From the NCBI RefSeq assembly GCF_900637635.1, contig NZ_LR134383.1, positions 640,501 to 704,500 on the forward strand: a DNA stretch of 64,000 bases, written 5' to 3'. Shown here piece after piece: positions 35,957-44,711 of this stretch (position 1 is the first letter of the stretch; every line of letters begins with the position of its first letter). Made by a program: the position numbers and the translations under genes. This DNA is from Legionella jordanis (GTDB lineage: Bacteria; Pseudomonadota; Gammaproteobacteria; Legionellales; Legionellaceae). Under the pieces are notes generated by a model, which was given only the letters and a program-made list of their open reading frames with translations, did not search any database and was not told where the DNA came from.

Positions 35957-35974
35957 GTATTTCAAATACATCTT
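35952..35974 (+). promoter_or_regulatory. NsrR operator
   Basis: AACATGTATTT, one base, AAATACATCTT form an 11-1-11 palindrome with nearly every position of the enterobacterial NsrR consensus (AAgATGcATTT-n-AAATgCATcTT). It sits 12 bp before the globin start codon and 48 bp from the nsrR start, so it may also autoregulate nsrR. Confidence 0.85.
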
Positions 35975-35986
35975 TCGGAGTATACC

Positions 35987-36355
35987 ATGCCTAAAACATT
36001 ATTTGAGCGTTTGGGTGGGGCTGATGCTGTAAACACGGCTGTAGATATTTTTTATCGCAAAATGTTGACCGACGATAGGGTTCGTCATTTTTTTGACGAT
36101 GTGGATATGGAACAGCAAATTGTCAAACAAAAAGGGTTTTTAACCATGGTGTTTGGTGGCGCAAATAATTACCAAGGTAAAGACATGCGGGAAGGTCATC
36201 GTCATTTACTGAAGCGCGGCTTAAACGATAACCATGTGGATGTGGTGATTGGACATTTGAGGGAAACGTTAGTTGAATTGGGCGCTTGCGAAGAAGACAT
36301 TCAGGAAGTGGCCAACATAGCAAACAGCGTGCGTGATGACGTACTGGGAAGGTGA
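35987..36355 (+). CDS. glbN: Group I truncated haemoglobin
   Basis: The 122-residue 2-on-2 globin begins TLFERLGGADAV. It has the B9-B10 Phe-Tyr pair (FY, residues 22-23), the GANNYQGKDMREGH segment and proximal His71 (GHRHL). Group I members such as mycobacterial HbN oxidise NO to nitrate when oxygenated. Under an NsrR operator and next to a reductase, NO dioxygenase activity is the likely job. TCGGAG precedes the ATG by about 8 bp. The symbol is used for the family only. Confidence 0.9.
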   Translation: MPKTLFERLGGADAVNTAVDIFYRKMLTDDRVRHFFDDVDMEQQIVKQKGFLTMVFGGANNYQGKDMREGHRHLLKRGLNDNHVDVVIGHLRETLVELGACEEDIQEVANIANSVRDDVLGR

Positions 36356-36358
36356 AAT

Positions 36359-37318
36359 TTGGCAGAACTCAATTTTAATCATCAAAACCTGCAAGCTTTG
36401 GAGGGTGAGTCTGTGCTGGATTGTCTCTTGCGCCATGGGATTGATTATCCTCATTCTTGTTGCGCAGGTATTTGTCAGGCTTGCTTGATGAAAGCCACAG
36501 AAGGCGTTGTCGAAGCAAAATGGCAGGATGGCTTACCTGATACCTTAAAAGCCCAGGGCTATTTTCTTGCATGCCAGGCAAAGCCAGAGGCTAATATTAT
36601 GCTGAAGTCTCCCGATGCCTCAGAGTGTGACCAACAAGCCCTAATCAATGACATTAAGCGCCTGACGCATAATGTCATTAGGGTAAAACTTTTAACAGGG
36701 AACCTAGAGGTTTGGATCCCCGGGCAGTACCTCAATCTTATGAACTCCAAAGGCATCTTGAGGAGCTACTCCATAGCAAACCTCCCTGCAAAAGAAGGCT
36801 TTATTGAGTTGCACATAAAGCTGAAAGAAAATGGGGAAATGAGCCGATGGTTGGGGGAAGAGGCCGCTGTAGATACCATGGTTCATATTCGTGGGCCTTT
36901 TGGCAAGTGTTACTACCTTAACCCAGCTCAGGCGTCTTTTGATATGCTGTTGGTTGGAACTGGCACCGGATTAGCCCCTTTATTGGCCATTGCTAAATCG
37001 GCTTTAAGTGAGCAACATAATGGAACCATTCACTTAATACACGGCGGCTGTGTGGATGAGGATATTTATTACTCTGAAGAATTGCAGATGTTGGCATCAA
37101 TTTATGAGAATTTTAAATACTCTCCCTGTGTATTAAAAACCAGGGGAAATTATCCCGAAGCCAATATTTTCGATAAAACCGGCCTCAATCTGACTGCAGC
37201 AAATAAAGACATAAGGGTATATGTTTGTGGACCGAAGGACACTACGAATAAAATAAAAACACAAGTGTTTCTTGCAGGTGTTCCATCAGCAAGGATTTAT
37301 AGCGATGCATTTCTTTAA
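36359..37318 (+). CDS. Ferredoxin-domain NAD(P)H flavoreductase
   Basis: Electron-transfer protein of the phenol/benzoate-oxygenase reductase type, 319 residues. A plant-type [2Fe-2S] domain (1-90) has Cys34-x4-Cys39-x2-Cys42-x29-Cys72. Then comes an FAD domain with RSYSIAN and an NAD domain with GTGTGLAPLLAI and a C-terminal VCGPKD. The start is TTG at 36359, 3 bp after the globin stop, with GGAAGG upstream. The tight link to the globin suggests that it re-reduces the haem. No oxygenase component is nearby, which argues against a hydroxylase role. Confidence 0.9.
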   Translation: MAELNFNHQNLQALEGESVLDCLLRHGIDYPHSCCAGICQACLMKATEGVVEAKWQDGLPDTLKAQGYFLACQAKPEANIMLKSPDASECDQQALINDIKRLTHNVIRVKLLTGNLEVWIPGQYLNLMNSKGILRSYSIANLPAKEGFIELHIKLKENGEMSRWLGEEAAVDTMVHIRGPFGKCYYLNPAQASFDMLLVGTGTGLAPLLAIAKSALSEQHNGTIHLIHGGCVDEDIYYSEELQMLASIYENFKYSPCVLKTRGNYPEANIFDKTGLNLTAANKDIRVYVCGPKDTTNKIKTQVFLAGVPSARIYSDAFL

Positions 37319-37431
37319 TGCCCGTCCTGAAGAACCATAAAACAGGGCAAACTGAGCCGAGAATTGTTCCGCTATTTTAAACCAGTTGTAAAATAGTTTA
37401 CCATATGCAGCATTGAGCACATCGACCTGAG

Positions 37432-38187
37432 ATGGAAAGACAGTATCCCATGCACATTATCATTGGTAATTTTGGCAATCATTCTTTAGCCGTTTTACAG
37501 GCACTTATTGAGAAGGGCGTGGGCAATGTCCATTTTGTGTTCGTTGACACGGGTTGGGCTCAAGCGGCCTGGTCAGAAAGGGTAGTGGCTTGCTCTGAAT
37601 ACGCGAAGGCACAAGGGATCTCAGTGCATGGTTTAACTTCGACGATGAGCTTTGCTGATATGGTTAAAGATCGCAAGCAGTTCCCCAGTAGAAAATTTCA
37701 GTGGTGCGCCAGTTTTCTTAAAGGCTTGGCTATTTTAGCATTCCTTGATGATTTTGATCCTTCCTGTGAAGCCCTAATTGTTTCCGGAAAACGGCAAAGC
37801 GACTCTCGCCGCTATACCAATCTTGAAGAATTTGAAAGAGATAATGAATTGTATCAGGGCCGTAGCCTATGGCACCCATTGTGGCAAACCCATGATGAAG
37901 AGTTTATCCAATTGATTAGGCGAACAGGTTTTCCTGTCCTCAATCATGCAAGCCTGGAATGCAGTCCATGCATCCATTGGAATACAGCACAACTGCAACA
38001 ACTCGATGCCTTCTCTAAAGCACGTTTGCAGTCATTGGAAGACGAAACCGGTTTAACGATGTTTAAGGAGGGCATTACTGAACTCAGTTCTATTTCTGCT
38101 TGCCCTCAAATTCATGCAAGACCAAATAAAATTGACCTGCTGCAATTTGATTTAAGTTGCGGTGCTCCCTGGGGATGCGGAGAGTAG
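37432..38187 (+). CDS. PAPS-reductase/DndC-like PP-loop-fold protein, degenerate P-loop
   Basis: The 251-residue protein has FVDTG near residue 37, FQWCASFLKG (like the RWC..LK motif of PAPS-reductase-like proteins) and SGKRQSDSRRY (like the GxRxxES..R motif). A Cys pair occurs in ECSPCIHWN and Cys at the end (SCGAPWGCGE). The usual SGGxDS PP-loop is replaced by GNFGNHS, so ATP binding may be altered. The start could be the ATG at 37432 or 37450. It lies 113 bp after the reductase in the same direction; membership of the NsrR unit is uncertain. Exact function unknown. Confidence 0.65.
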   Translation: MERQYPMHIIIGNFGNHSLAVLQALIEKGVGNVHFVFVDTGWAQAAWSERVVACSEYAKAQGISVHGLTSTMSFADMVKDRKQFPSRKFQWCASFLKGLAILAFLDDFDPSCEALIVSGKRQSDSRRYTNLEEFERDNELYQGRSLWHPLWQTHDEEFIQLIRRTGFPVLNHASLECSPCIHWNTAQLQQLDAFSKARLQSLEDETGLTMFKEGITELSSISACPQIHARPNKIDLLQFDLSCGAPWGCGE

Positions 38188-38200
38188 CTTGATTTCTCCT

Positions 38201-38773
38201 TTAGGGAAAAGAAGCACCCATCAACAACCCGTAGTTGCTGTCAATGTCGATTTTTTGATCTGAAATATTATGTTGCTGAAGGATGGCGTTTGCGGTTGTT
38301 TCAACTGCATTGGCTAAATCAGGGCAACTGTCTTTTGGAGGGATCTTTAATAAAGCGGCCTCAATTTCTTGAGCCGCTTCCATGCCGTTGCTTTCATGAA
38401 GCTGTTCATGTTTCAGGAGCGCAGCCATGTAGTTGTTCCACTTGGCTTGTAAGACAAGTGAACCGGATGCCTGGTCTAGCCATTGAGGCAGTAACTGCTC
38501 TATGGTAATCGTGACTTGAGCGTTTTTTAAAGTACAGGATTCATCAGAAGAGTTTGGGGCTTGCCAACTGTAGGTCCAGCTGATATGCCAGGTGGTCTGT
38601 GCATCAAAGCGTTTATTTTTAATGACTGGGCCTAAGCTATTCAGTTGATTTCGGAGTTCATTTTCATTGTCTCCTTTGATGCCATAGAAGGTTTGAGATT
38701 TCTGAACTATGGGAGTGGACCAAGCTTGTAAATGGAATAAAATAATTAAGCTACTAATGATTATTCGCGACAT
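38201..38773 (-). CDS. Secreted DUF922-like putative zinc protease
   Basis: The 190-residue product starts with a signal peptide (MSRIIISSLIILFHLQAWS). It contains HEQLH, an HExxH zinc motif, in KHEQLHESNGMEAAQEIE, preceded by WTYSW and a strand-rich domain with one Cys pair. This layout matches DUF922 periplasmic or outer-surface putative Zn-peptidases. The ATG at 38773 is preferred because the signal peptide begins there; an upstream TTG adds six residues. Substrate unknown. Confidence 0.75.
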   Translation of the reverse strand: MSRIIISSLIILFHLQAWSTPIVQKSQTFYGIKGDNENELRNQLNSLGPVIKNKRFDAQTTWHISWTYSWQAPNSSDESCTLKNAQVTITIEQLLPQWLDQASGSLVLQAKWNNYMAALLKHEQLHESNGMEAAQEIEAALLKIPPKDSCPDLANAVETTANAILQQHNISDQKIDIDSNYGLLMGASFP

Positions 38774-38836
38774 ACTGCATATCCCTGGCAACTGAATTGT
38801 ATTTTGGAAAGCTCTGGATCACTCTAAGGATAGTCT

Positions 38837-39826
38837 TTATTCTTCCTTGGGTGAACGACTCATCAGAGCTTGTGCCACTTCATTTACATTCATTTTTCCT
38901 GACAAAACGGCATTAATTTGCATGCAAATAGGCATTTCCACGTTAAACTGGGCTGCGAGTAAACACACTTGAGAGGCGTTGTACTTTCCTTCGACCACTT
39001 GGCCGATTTGTTTTTCCGCCTCATCAATACCCATGCCATGACCCAAATGCAAGCCGAAACGTCGATTGCGAGATTTATCATCCGTACAGGTTAGAACCAA
39101 ATCGCCTAAGCCCGCTAATCCCATAAATGTTTCTTCCCTTGCCCCCATTTGAATTCCTAGACGGCGCATTTCTGCTAAACCCCGGGTAATGATTGCCGCT
39201 TTTGCATTGGCTCCGTAACCTAGACCATCACTAATTCCACATGCGATTGCCAATACATTTTTAACTGCACCGCATAACTGTACGCCCAGCACATCGGAGC
39301 TCAAATACACGCGGACATTTTTACAATGCAAGAGCTTTTGCATTCTTTTTTGATAAGTTAAATCATTACCTGCCAGGGTGAGGGCTGTGGGTAGGAAATT
39401 AGCGACTTCCTTTGCAAAAGAAGGACCTGAAATAATTGCCAAAGGAAATGAATCGCCCCAGTGTTCGGCAACCAGTTGGCTCGGCAATTTATGAGTTTCA
39501 GGATCGATGCCCTTAGTCAGCCAGCTCAAACCGTGCGGGGGTTTTTTAAGTTGTAAGAGTAAACTGGAGAAGGCATGAGACGGTACGGCAATGATGGTTT
39601 CAATGTCTTCACCCACGCAATTAGCAAGCTTGGCCGTAGGAATGAGGTTATTAGGAAAATAAATCCCAGGTAAATAACGCGCATTGCAGCGGGCTTGCAT
39701 CATGTCCTGCACATGTTGTGGGTTGTGCGCCCACAACAGAACCTGATTGCCACAATTGGCCAGATGAATGGCAACAGCAGTTCCCCACGAGCCAGCACCA
39801 AGAATGGCAATCTTTGCTTTATCCAT
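38837..39826 (-). CDS. gpsA: NAD(P)+-dependent glycerol-3-phosphate dehydrogenase
   Basis: Makes sn-glycerol-3-phosphate for phospholipids. It has an N-terminal Rossmann motif ILGAGSWGTAVAIHLA and the signature GLAGLGDLVLTCTDDKSRNRRFG (read as GLAGLGDLVLTC and SRNRRFG), with catalytic Lys in the AVKNVLAIACG helix. The 329-residue length is normal. It starts 3 bp after the secB stop, in the common grxC-secB-gpsA order. Confidence 0.96.
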   Translation of the reverse strand: MDKAKIAILGAGSWGTAVAIHLANCGNQVLLWAHNPQHVQDMMQARCNARYLPGIYFPNNLIPTAKLANCVGEDIETIIAVPSHAFSSLLLQLKKPPHGLSWLTKGIDPETHKLPSQLVAEHWGDSFPLAIISGPSFAKEVANFLPTALTLAGNDLTYQKRMQKLLHCKNVRVYLSSDVLGVQLCGAVKNVLAIACGISDGLGYGANAKAAIITRGLAEMRRLGIQMGAREETFMGLAGLGDLVLTCTDDKSRNRRFGLHLGHGMGIDEAEKQIGQVVEGKYNASQVCLLAAQFNVEMPICMQINAVLSGKMNVNEVAQALMSRSPKEE

Positions 39827-39829
39827 AGA

Positions 39830-40300
39830 TTATTGTGCTGTTTCAGTGGCTTGTTGTTTTTCTTGCAATTGCTGCATATAAAGCGCATCAAAGTTAATTG
39901 GCGCTAACACCAACTGTGGGAAGCTGCCGTGAATTACATGGGAGGTGATGGCTTCTCTCGCATAAGGGAACAGGATATTTGGGCAGAAGCTATTCAGCAA
40001 ATGATCCAGTTGTTCTTTGGACGTTCCCTGAATGGTAAAAATACCAGCTTGCTTGACTTCGACTAGAAAAGCTGTGGTTTGTTTATTTTTTACCGTTGCG
40101 GTCACAGTAAGAACCACCTCATAAACGCCTTGTTCAAGCTGGTTGTGCTGGGTATTCAGATCTAAAGAAAGCTCAGGTTCCCACTGCTGCTGAAAAATAC
40201 TGGGAGTATTAGGCGCCTCAAAAGATGAATCCTTGACGTAAACGCGTTGAATCATAAACTGGGCTTCGTCTTGTTGCTGGGGGTTTTGTTGATCTGCCAT
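39830..40300 (-). CDS. secB: SecB export chaperone
   Basis: Tetrameric cytosolic chaperone that keeps precursors unfolded for SecA. At 156 residues it contains YVKDSSFEAPNTP, VLTVTATVKN and the C-terminal ANSFCPN-like segment here LLNSFCPNILFPYAREAI. It lies between grxC and gpsA, 6 bp from grxC. Confidence 0.96.
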   Translation of the reverse strand: MADQQNPQQQDEAQFMIQRVYVKDSSFEAPNTPSIFQQQWEPELSLDLNTQHNQLEQGVYEVVLTVTATVKNKQTTAFLVEVKQAGIFTIQGTSKEQLDHLLNSFCPNILFPYAREAITSHVIHGSFPQLVLAPINFDALYMQQLQEKQQATETAQ

Positions 40301-40306
40301 TTACAG

Positions 40307-40561
40307 TTATCCTCGTAAAAGTTTATCTAAATGCCCTTCTTCTTCCAAGGCATACATGTCATCACAACCGCCAATGTGTTGGCCGTTGATAAAGATTTGC
40401 GGTACGGTGCGCCGTCCACTTTTTGTAATCATTTCATCGCGTCTATCCGGCTGATCATCCACGCGAATATCAGTATAAGTTATTCCCTTACGATCAAGTA
40501 AATCACGTGCCTTAGTGCAATATGGGCAATAGGCAGTGCTGTACATAATTACTTCAGCCAT
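40307..40561 (-). CDS. grxC: Glutaredoxin 3 (GrxC)
   Basis: The 84-residue glutaredoxin has CPYC at residues ~12-15, the TVPQIFING cis-Pro motif and GGCDDMYAL. It reduces disulfides with glutathione, whose synthesis genes also lie in this window. It is 11 bp downstream of the rhodanese gene, so they are likely one unit. Confidence 0.95.
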   Translation of the reverse strand: MAEVIMYSTAYCPYCTKARDLLDRKGITYTDIRVDDQPDRRDEMITKSGRRTVPQIFINGQHIGGCDDMYALEEEGHLDKLLRG

Positions 40562-40572
40562 AGCTTAGTCCT

Positions 40573-40998
40573 TTACTTTCCTTTAACCACAGGCAAATCT
40601 GCCGCTTGCCAGCCGGCTATGCCACCCGCTAAAACAAAGGGTTGTGAAAACCCTTCGTTGCGCAATTTTGCAGCCAATTGTGCGGCTTGCAAACCTCGTG
40701 CGCAGACCAGAATTATTGGTTTCGTTTTATACTTTTCCATGCGTTGTTGCCCAAAATCCTCGGCAGTGGCTCGAATGGAATCGATAATGTGACCTTTACC
40801 AAATAACTCCGCGTCTCTCAAATCGATGACTACAGCTCCTTCATGATTGATTAAATCAACTGCAGCTTGAGGCGACACTTCTTTGGCGCGTTTTTTCTGC
40901 GTTTGTAATTCATTGATAAAGATTAACAGTAGAAGAATTAAAAACGCGAGCCAAAGTGCCCAATGATTAATAATAAATTGCCCTAGTTGCTGCCCCAT
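40573..40998 (-). CDS. Membrane-anchored rhodanese-domain protein (YibN-like)
   Basis: The 141-residue protein has one N-terminal membrane helix (~10-28) and a cytosolic rhodanese domain. The domain has VIDLRDAELFGKGHI and the catalytic-loop Cys in LVCARGLQAAQLA. The position upstream of grxC-secB-gpsA is the same as yibN in E. coli. Its role is a sulfur-carrier or membrane-linked function; details are unclear. Confidence 0.88.
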   Translation of the reverse strand: MGQQLGQFIINHWALWLAFLILLLLIFINELQTQKKRAKEVSPQAAVDLINHEGAVVIDLRDAELFGKGHIIDSIRATAEDFGQQRMEKYKTKPIILVCARGLQAAQLAAKLRNEGFSQPFVLAGGIAGWQAADLPVVKGK

Positions 40999-41063
40999 CA
41001 GTCACCCAAAGTATAGCTATGAATTGGCGAATTATCCTCAGAAAGAGAGACTAAAGCAAGCCA

Positions 41064-41918
41064 TTAACGATATCCTCTGAATCCTCTAGCCATCTCTTGC
41101 AGTCGTTGAATTCGATCAGCAATGGGTGGGTGAGTTGCAAAAAGATGCGTTAAACCCTCACCGCTCAATGGATTTACAATAAAAAGATGAGCTGTAGTGG
41201 GATGGGCTTCGGCCTGTTGAAACTGCCCTTGCTGATTCGACATTTCTAATTTGGCCAAAGCATTGGCTAGCCACAAGGGCTCCCCACATAATTTGGCACC
41301 TCCTGCATCGGCTTCATATTCCCTGGAGCGGGAAACCGCCATTTGTACCAAGGCTGCGGCCAGGGGGGCTAAAATCATTAACAGCAAACCCACAAAAGGG
41401 TGTGGGCGGTCTTCTTCTGAATTGCTAAACATGGAAGTCCACATGAACATATTGGCAATACCGCTGATGGCTCCAGCCAATGTTGCGGCAATAACGCTAA
41501 TTAGCGTATCGCGGTGCGTGACGTGAGATAATTCATGGGCCAATACCCCGATTAATTCTTCCTGAGACAATTGATTTAACAAGCCTGTGGTCACCGCAAT
41601 ACTGGCATGCTGAGGATTGCGTCCGGTTGCAAAGGCATTTGGAACTGCACTGTCGACCACATACACTTTGGGCATGGGAATTTGAGCCTTATGGGCCAAT
41701 TGGTTAACTATGCTATAGACGGGATGTCTTGTATCCAGGGGTTGAGCATTGTACATGCTCAATACGATGCTATCGGAAAACCAATAAGCGCTAAAATTCA
41801 TAATCAGGGCAAAGATTAGGGCAATAATTAACCCTGCTTTCCCGGCCAGAGCATTGCCAATAACCAGTAATAAAGCGGTTAATGCTGCAAGCAAGATGAA
41901 GGTTTTGACATTATTCAT
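41064..41918 (-). CDS. htpX: HtpX membrane zinc metalloprotease
   Basis: M48 protease of inner-membrane quality control. The 284-residue protein has two N-terminal helices (~5-22, 27-48) and two further helices after the active site. The zinc motif is [10 protein letters not shown] (His128-Glu129, His132), with the third ligand Glu in [10 protein letters not shown]. It is conserved with FtsH-type quality control. It has its own short upstream region. Confidence 0.95.
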   Translation of the reverse strand: MNNVKTFILLAALTALLLVIGNALAGKAGLIIALIFALIMNFSAYWFSDSIVLSMYNAQPLDTRHPVYSIVNQLAHKAQIPMPKVYVVDSAVPNAFATGRNPQHASIAVTTGLLNQLSQEELIGVLAHELSHVTHRDTLISVIAATLAGAISGIANMFMWTSMFSNSEEDRPHPFVGLLLMILAPLAAALVQMAVSRSREYEADAGGAKLCGEPLWLANALAKLEMSNQQGQFQQAEAHPTTAHLFIVNPLSGEGLTHLFATHPPIADRIQRLQEMARGFRGYR

Positions 41919-41973
41919 GATTGTTCCATTTAAGTGACCCCCACTATATTAGTAGGGGCAACTGTTTAGAATT

Positions 41974-43599
41974 TCAAGTTTTGTTTTCAAATTGCTGATT
42001 CACTTCTTCTAAAGGTTTACCTACAGCAGCAGATGGGGCTTTGATCAATAATATTGCCGCCAGGGTGGGCGCAATATCAGTGGTTTCCACAGGTCTAAAG
42101 ATGCGCTGAGGTGTAAATTTGGGATTGGCAAAGAGTAATGGCACGTAGCTGTCATACCGCCAGGGAGTGCCATGCCCTACACGGTGATCACTGTCATCTC
42201 TCAGGGCTTGATAGGGTGGGGCAACTACGTAAAGATCGCCAGAGCGGTCAGGAAAAGCCATTTTATCGACTTTTGAGCTCAGCCAATCGTGTTCAGTGCT
42301 GGCTAAAGGCAAAGGATAAGCCTGGAAAATACCGGGTTGTTGGCGAAGCAGCTCTGCGAGGTAATTGCTAACCTGGCTGACGGATAATTGCTTATCCAAT
42401 ATGAGCTGATGATCAAGGTGGATGTAAGGCAGGGAGATGGCTTCCAAAGTTTGCGCTGGAAGATGGAAGTGCTTCTTCAAACCGTTCTCAAGGACTTGCT
42501 TGATTTGAGATGGATTAGCGGATGGGCTTTCAATAATATTGTGCGAAGCGAGATAAACTTTTGCATCGCTTACCCCATGATCCGCTGTTAATACGATCAA
42601 TGTATTTTCCAATCCCACCTGCTCATCCAAAGCGGTCAGCAATCGTGCCAATGTCTTATCTAGCCTCAGCAGATTATCCTCTGATTCTAAACTGTTAGGG
42701 CCAAATTGATGGCCAATGGCATCAACAGCAGAAAAGCTAATGGCCAAATAATCCGTTCGTTGCGGCGATTTTCCTAATTGCTCATGTTGTAACAAGGAAA
42801 TGGCAAAATCGGTGGTGATTTCATCAGCCATAGGTGTCATGGACAAGTACTTAAGATAGGTATCGCTCTTTGGGGAGCCTAAATGATGCGGAAAAATTTG
42901 CCCAAAACCTGGAAATCGATGCTCAAATCTTGCTGCTTGAGCATAAGCGTAGCTGGACTTAGGATAACTTAACTCCCATGTTTGATCACTGGCGACGTAG
43001 CTCGCATTCCAGGAGTCGACCCATTTAGGGTAGCTTGAATAATAGTGCCGACTGCTCACAAAGCCGCCATTTTCGCGATCAAACCAAAATGCTTTTCCTG
43101 CATGTCCGGCCAGCGTGATGGCAGAACGATCTTTCAAAGAAACAGCAAAAGCCTTACCTGTTTGCGCTAATACAATTTCATCGCTTAATGTTGAGGCAAT
43201 CAGGTTTTTAGGAGAGCGGCCAACCAGAGTTTTGCTGTTTTTCCCATGGGGTAAAATGGAGCTTTGCTCATCCTCAACGCAAGCGACGAGCTTTTTAGTT
43301 TTGCGATCATACCACTCATTATTGACAATACCGTGATAGGCAGGATAGCTGCCTGTCGCAATGGTCGCATGGCCAACGCAAGTGACGGTATTGGCGTGAG
43401 GGTGATGGGCGTTATGATAATCAATACCGTGTTGGATTAGATAGTTAAATCCATTTTCGCCAAATTTTTTTTGATATTTGCTGAGCAAATCTCCACGCAG
43501 CTGGTCTACCACCAATTGCACGACCAGCTTTGGCGGTTTGACATCAGCAAAGGCAAGGCAGGAGCCAAGCAAAAAAAATGCAGTGATTGTTTTTTTCAT
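41974..43599 (-). CDS. Secreted PafA-like alkaline phosphatase
   Basis: Periplasmic alkaline-phosphatase-superfamily enzyme, 541 residues. A signal peptide (MKKTITAFFLLGSCLAFA) precedes the metal ligand Asp32 in VVDQLRGD. The probable nucleophile is Thr73, in NTVTCVGHATIATG, as in PafA-type enzymes that use Thr rather than Ser. Asn94 (VNNEW) and late ligands in AVDAIGHQFG and LTADHGVSD complete the site. The ATG at 43599 begins the signal peptide; 30 extra upstream codons are unsupported. Phosphomonoesterase versus diesterase activity cannot be decided. Confidence 0.85.
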   Translation of the reverse strand: MKKTITAFFLLGSCLAFADVKPPKLVVQLVVDQLRGDLLSKYQKKFGENGFNYLIQHGIDYHNAHHPHANTVTCVGHATIATGSYPAYHGIVNNEWYDRKTKKLVACVEDEQSSILPHGKNSKTLVGRSPKNLIASTLSDEIVLAQTGKAFAVSLKDRSAITLAGHAGKAFWFDRENGGFVSSRHYYSSYPKWVDSWNASYVASDQTWELSYPKSSYAYAQAARFEHRFPGFGQIFPHHLGSPKSDTYLKYLSMTPMADEITTDFAISLLQHEQLGKSPQRTDYLAISFSAVDAIGHQFGPNSLESEDNLLRLDKTLARLLTALDEQVGLENTLIVLTADHGVSDAKVYLASHNIIESPSANPSQIKQVLENGLKKHFHLPAQTLEAISLPYIHLDHQLILDKQLSVSQVSNYLAELLRQQPGIFQAYPLPLASTEHDWLSSKVDKMAFPDRSGDLYVVAPPYQALRDDSDHRVGHGTPWRYDSYVPLLFANPKFTPQRIFRPVETTDIAPTLAAILLIKAPSAAVGKPLEEVNQQFENKT

Positions 43600-43861
43600 G
43601 CTGTTCTCGCAAAAATAAATAACAGCCATCCTAAAGTAGTTTGTGTTTTTGGTAAATATTTTTGCAGAAGAAAGAATTTGATCCGTCATAGCGACCTTCT
43701 TGTCTGATTTTAGAGCGATGCTTTTGTTTTAAATATCAAACGATTGTAAATTAGTTAATTCGTTTAAAGAAAACTCATGACGAGGCGAATGAATTAGTTT
43801 AAACTGATTTGCGGTGAATGATTCCACCAATAACCTATTAATGGAGTTAAGGAGAGATAAG

Positions 43862-44638
43862 ATGGGTTTTGAATTGAGGTCCTATGCTCAACAAAAATTA
43901 ATATTTAATCAAAAATTGAATATTCTACTGGGTGAATGGAAAAAGGTGACTGTCGATACTTTACCTGACCACCGCCGCATTTTAGTACAGTTCTTGCAAA
44001 CCGCCATGTCAATCATTGATGAAATGCCTAAGCTTAAAGATGAGACTCAATTACACTATGAAAAGAGGCAAGCATCTACATTCTCTGGTATGGCCCATTT
44101 GATAATGTCACACATTGCAAGGACAGAGAATAAAAATGGTGTGCTGTATCAATCTCTGGAAGTAGTGATTGGCCTTAAACCCACTGACGAGGAAAAGAAA
44201 CCTCCTCGCCCGAGAATGCCGCAGGAACTTGATGCGCTCAGTGAGCTTATGATGCTTAAAAATGCTGTTCCTCTATTAGTTGCCGAGCTTTTTAAAGAGG
44301 ATAAAAGCTTGCAAAAGATCTCCAATAATCATGCTTTTTGTTGGATTAAAGATTTTGAGCCCGTGCCTCTCACGTTATTGGCGATTAAGATGAGAAGCGC
44401 AGCTGAAGAAACAGTAGTAATCAATGGTGAAAAAGCTCGAAAAGAGGCTAATGAAAAAGCCAGGCTAGAGGCTGAGGAAAAGGCTCGACTAGAGGCTGAG
44501 GAAAAACAAAGCCGGGAAGGCGGCCCATCCTATTCCTTACTTTCCAGAATAAAAGGAACCCTAGTATGGTCTTCAAATTCTCCCAATCCTGTTAAGGATA
44601 ACGACGAAGTGTATGTGCCAAGTACACAAAATCAATGA
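43862..44638 (+). CDS. Coiled-coil protein with EKARLEAE repeats, candidate effector
   Basis: The 258-residue soluble protein has no recognised domain. Residues ~1-190 are helical. Residues ~197-228 are two copies of the octad EKARLEAE within a Glu/Lys/Arg/Ala coiled coil, coded by a 17-bp exact direct repeat (44465-44481 and 44489-44505, period 24). The tail is polar and Ser/Asn-rich. AAGGAG 7 bp before the ATG at 43862 decides the start over an upstream ATG at 43814. Composition resembles Dot/Icm substrates, but no PmrA-type element with the right spacing is found upstream. Confidence 0.7.
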   Translation: MGFELRSYAQQKLIFNQKLNILLGEWKKVTVDTLPDHRRILVQFLQTAMSIIDEMPKLKDETQLHYEKRQASTFSGMAHLIMSHIARTENKNGVLYQSLEVVIGLKPTDEEKKPPRPRMPQELDALSELMMLKNAVPLLVAELFKEDKSLQKISNNHAFCWIKDFEPVPLTLLAIKMRSAAEETVVINGEKARKEANEKARLEAEEKARLEAEEKQSREGGPSYSLLSRIKGTLVWSSNSPNPVKDNDEVYVPSTQNQ

Positions 44639-44646
44639 TGGCAATG

Positions 44647-44663
44647 CCCTGCCAAGCGCAGGG
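44647..44663 (+). terminator. Short stem-loop after the coiled-coil gene
   Basis: CCCTGC-CAAGC-GCAGGG followed by TATTTCTATT, 9 bp after the stop. Weak intrinsic terminator candidate. Confidence 0.45.
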
Positions 44664-44711
44664 TATTTCTATTCCTCTTTGAACAGTAGGATGGCGTTTC
44701 AGGAAAGGTTA

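Noticed and set aside
43750-43800. Several TTAA motifs before the coiled-coil gene as a possible PmrA element.
   Set aside because: The core spacing is 9 bp rather than 11 and no -10 lies at the fixed distance.
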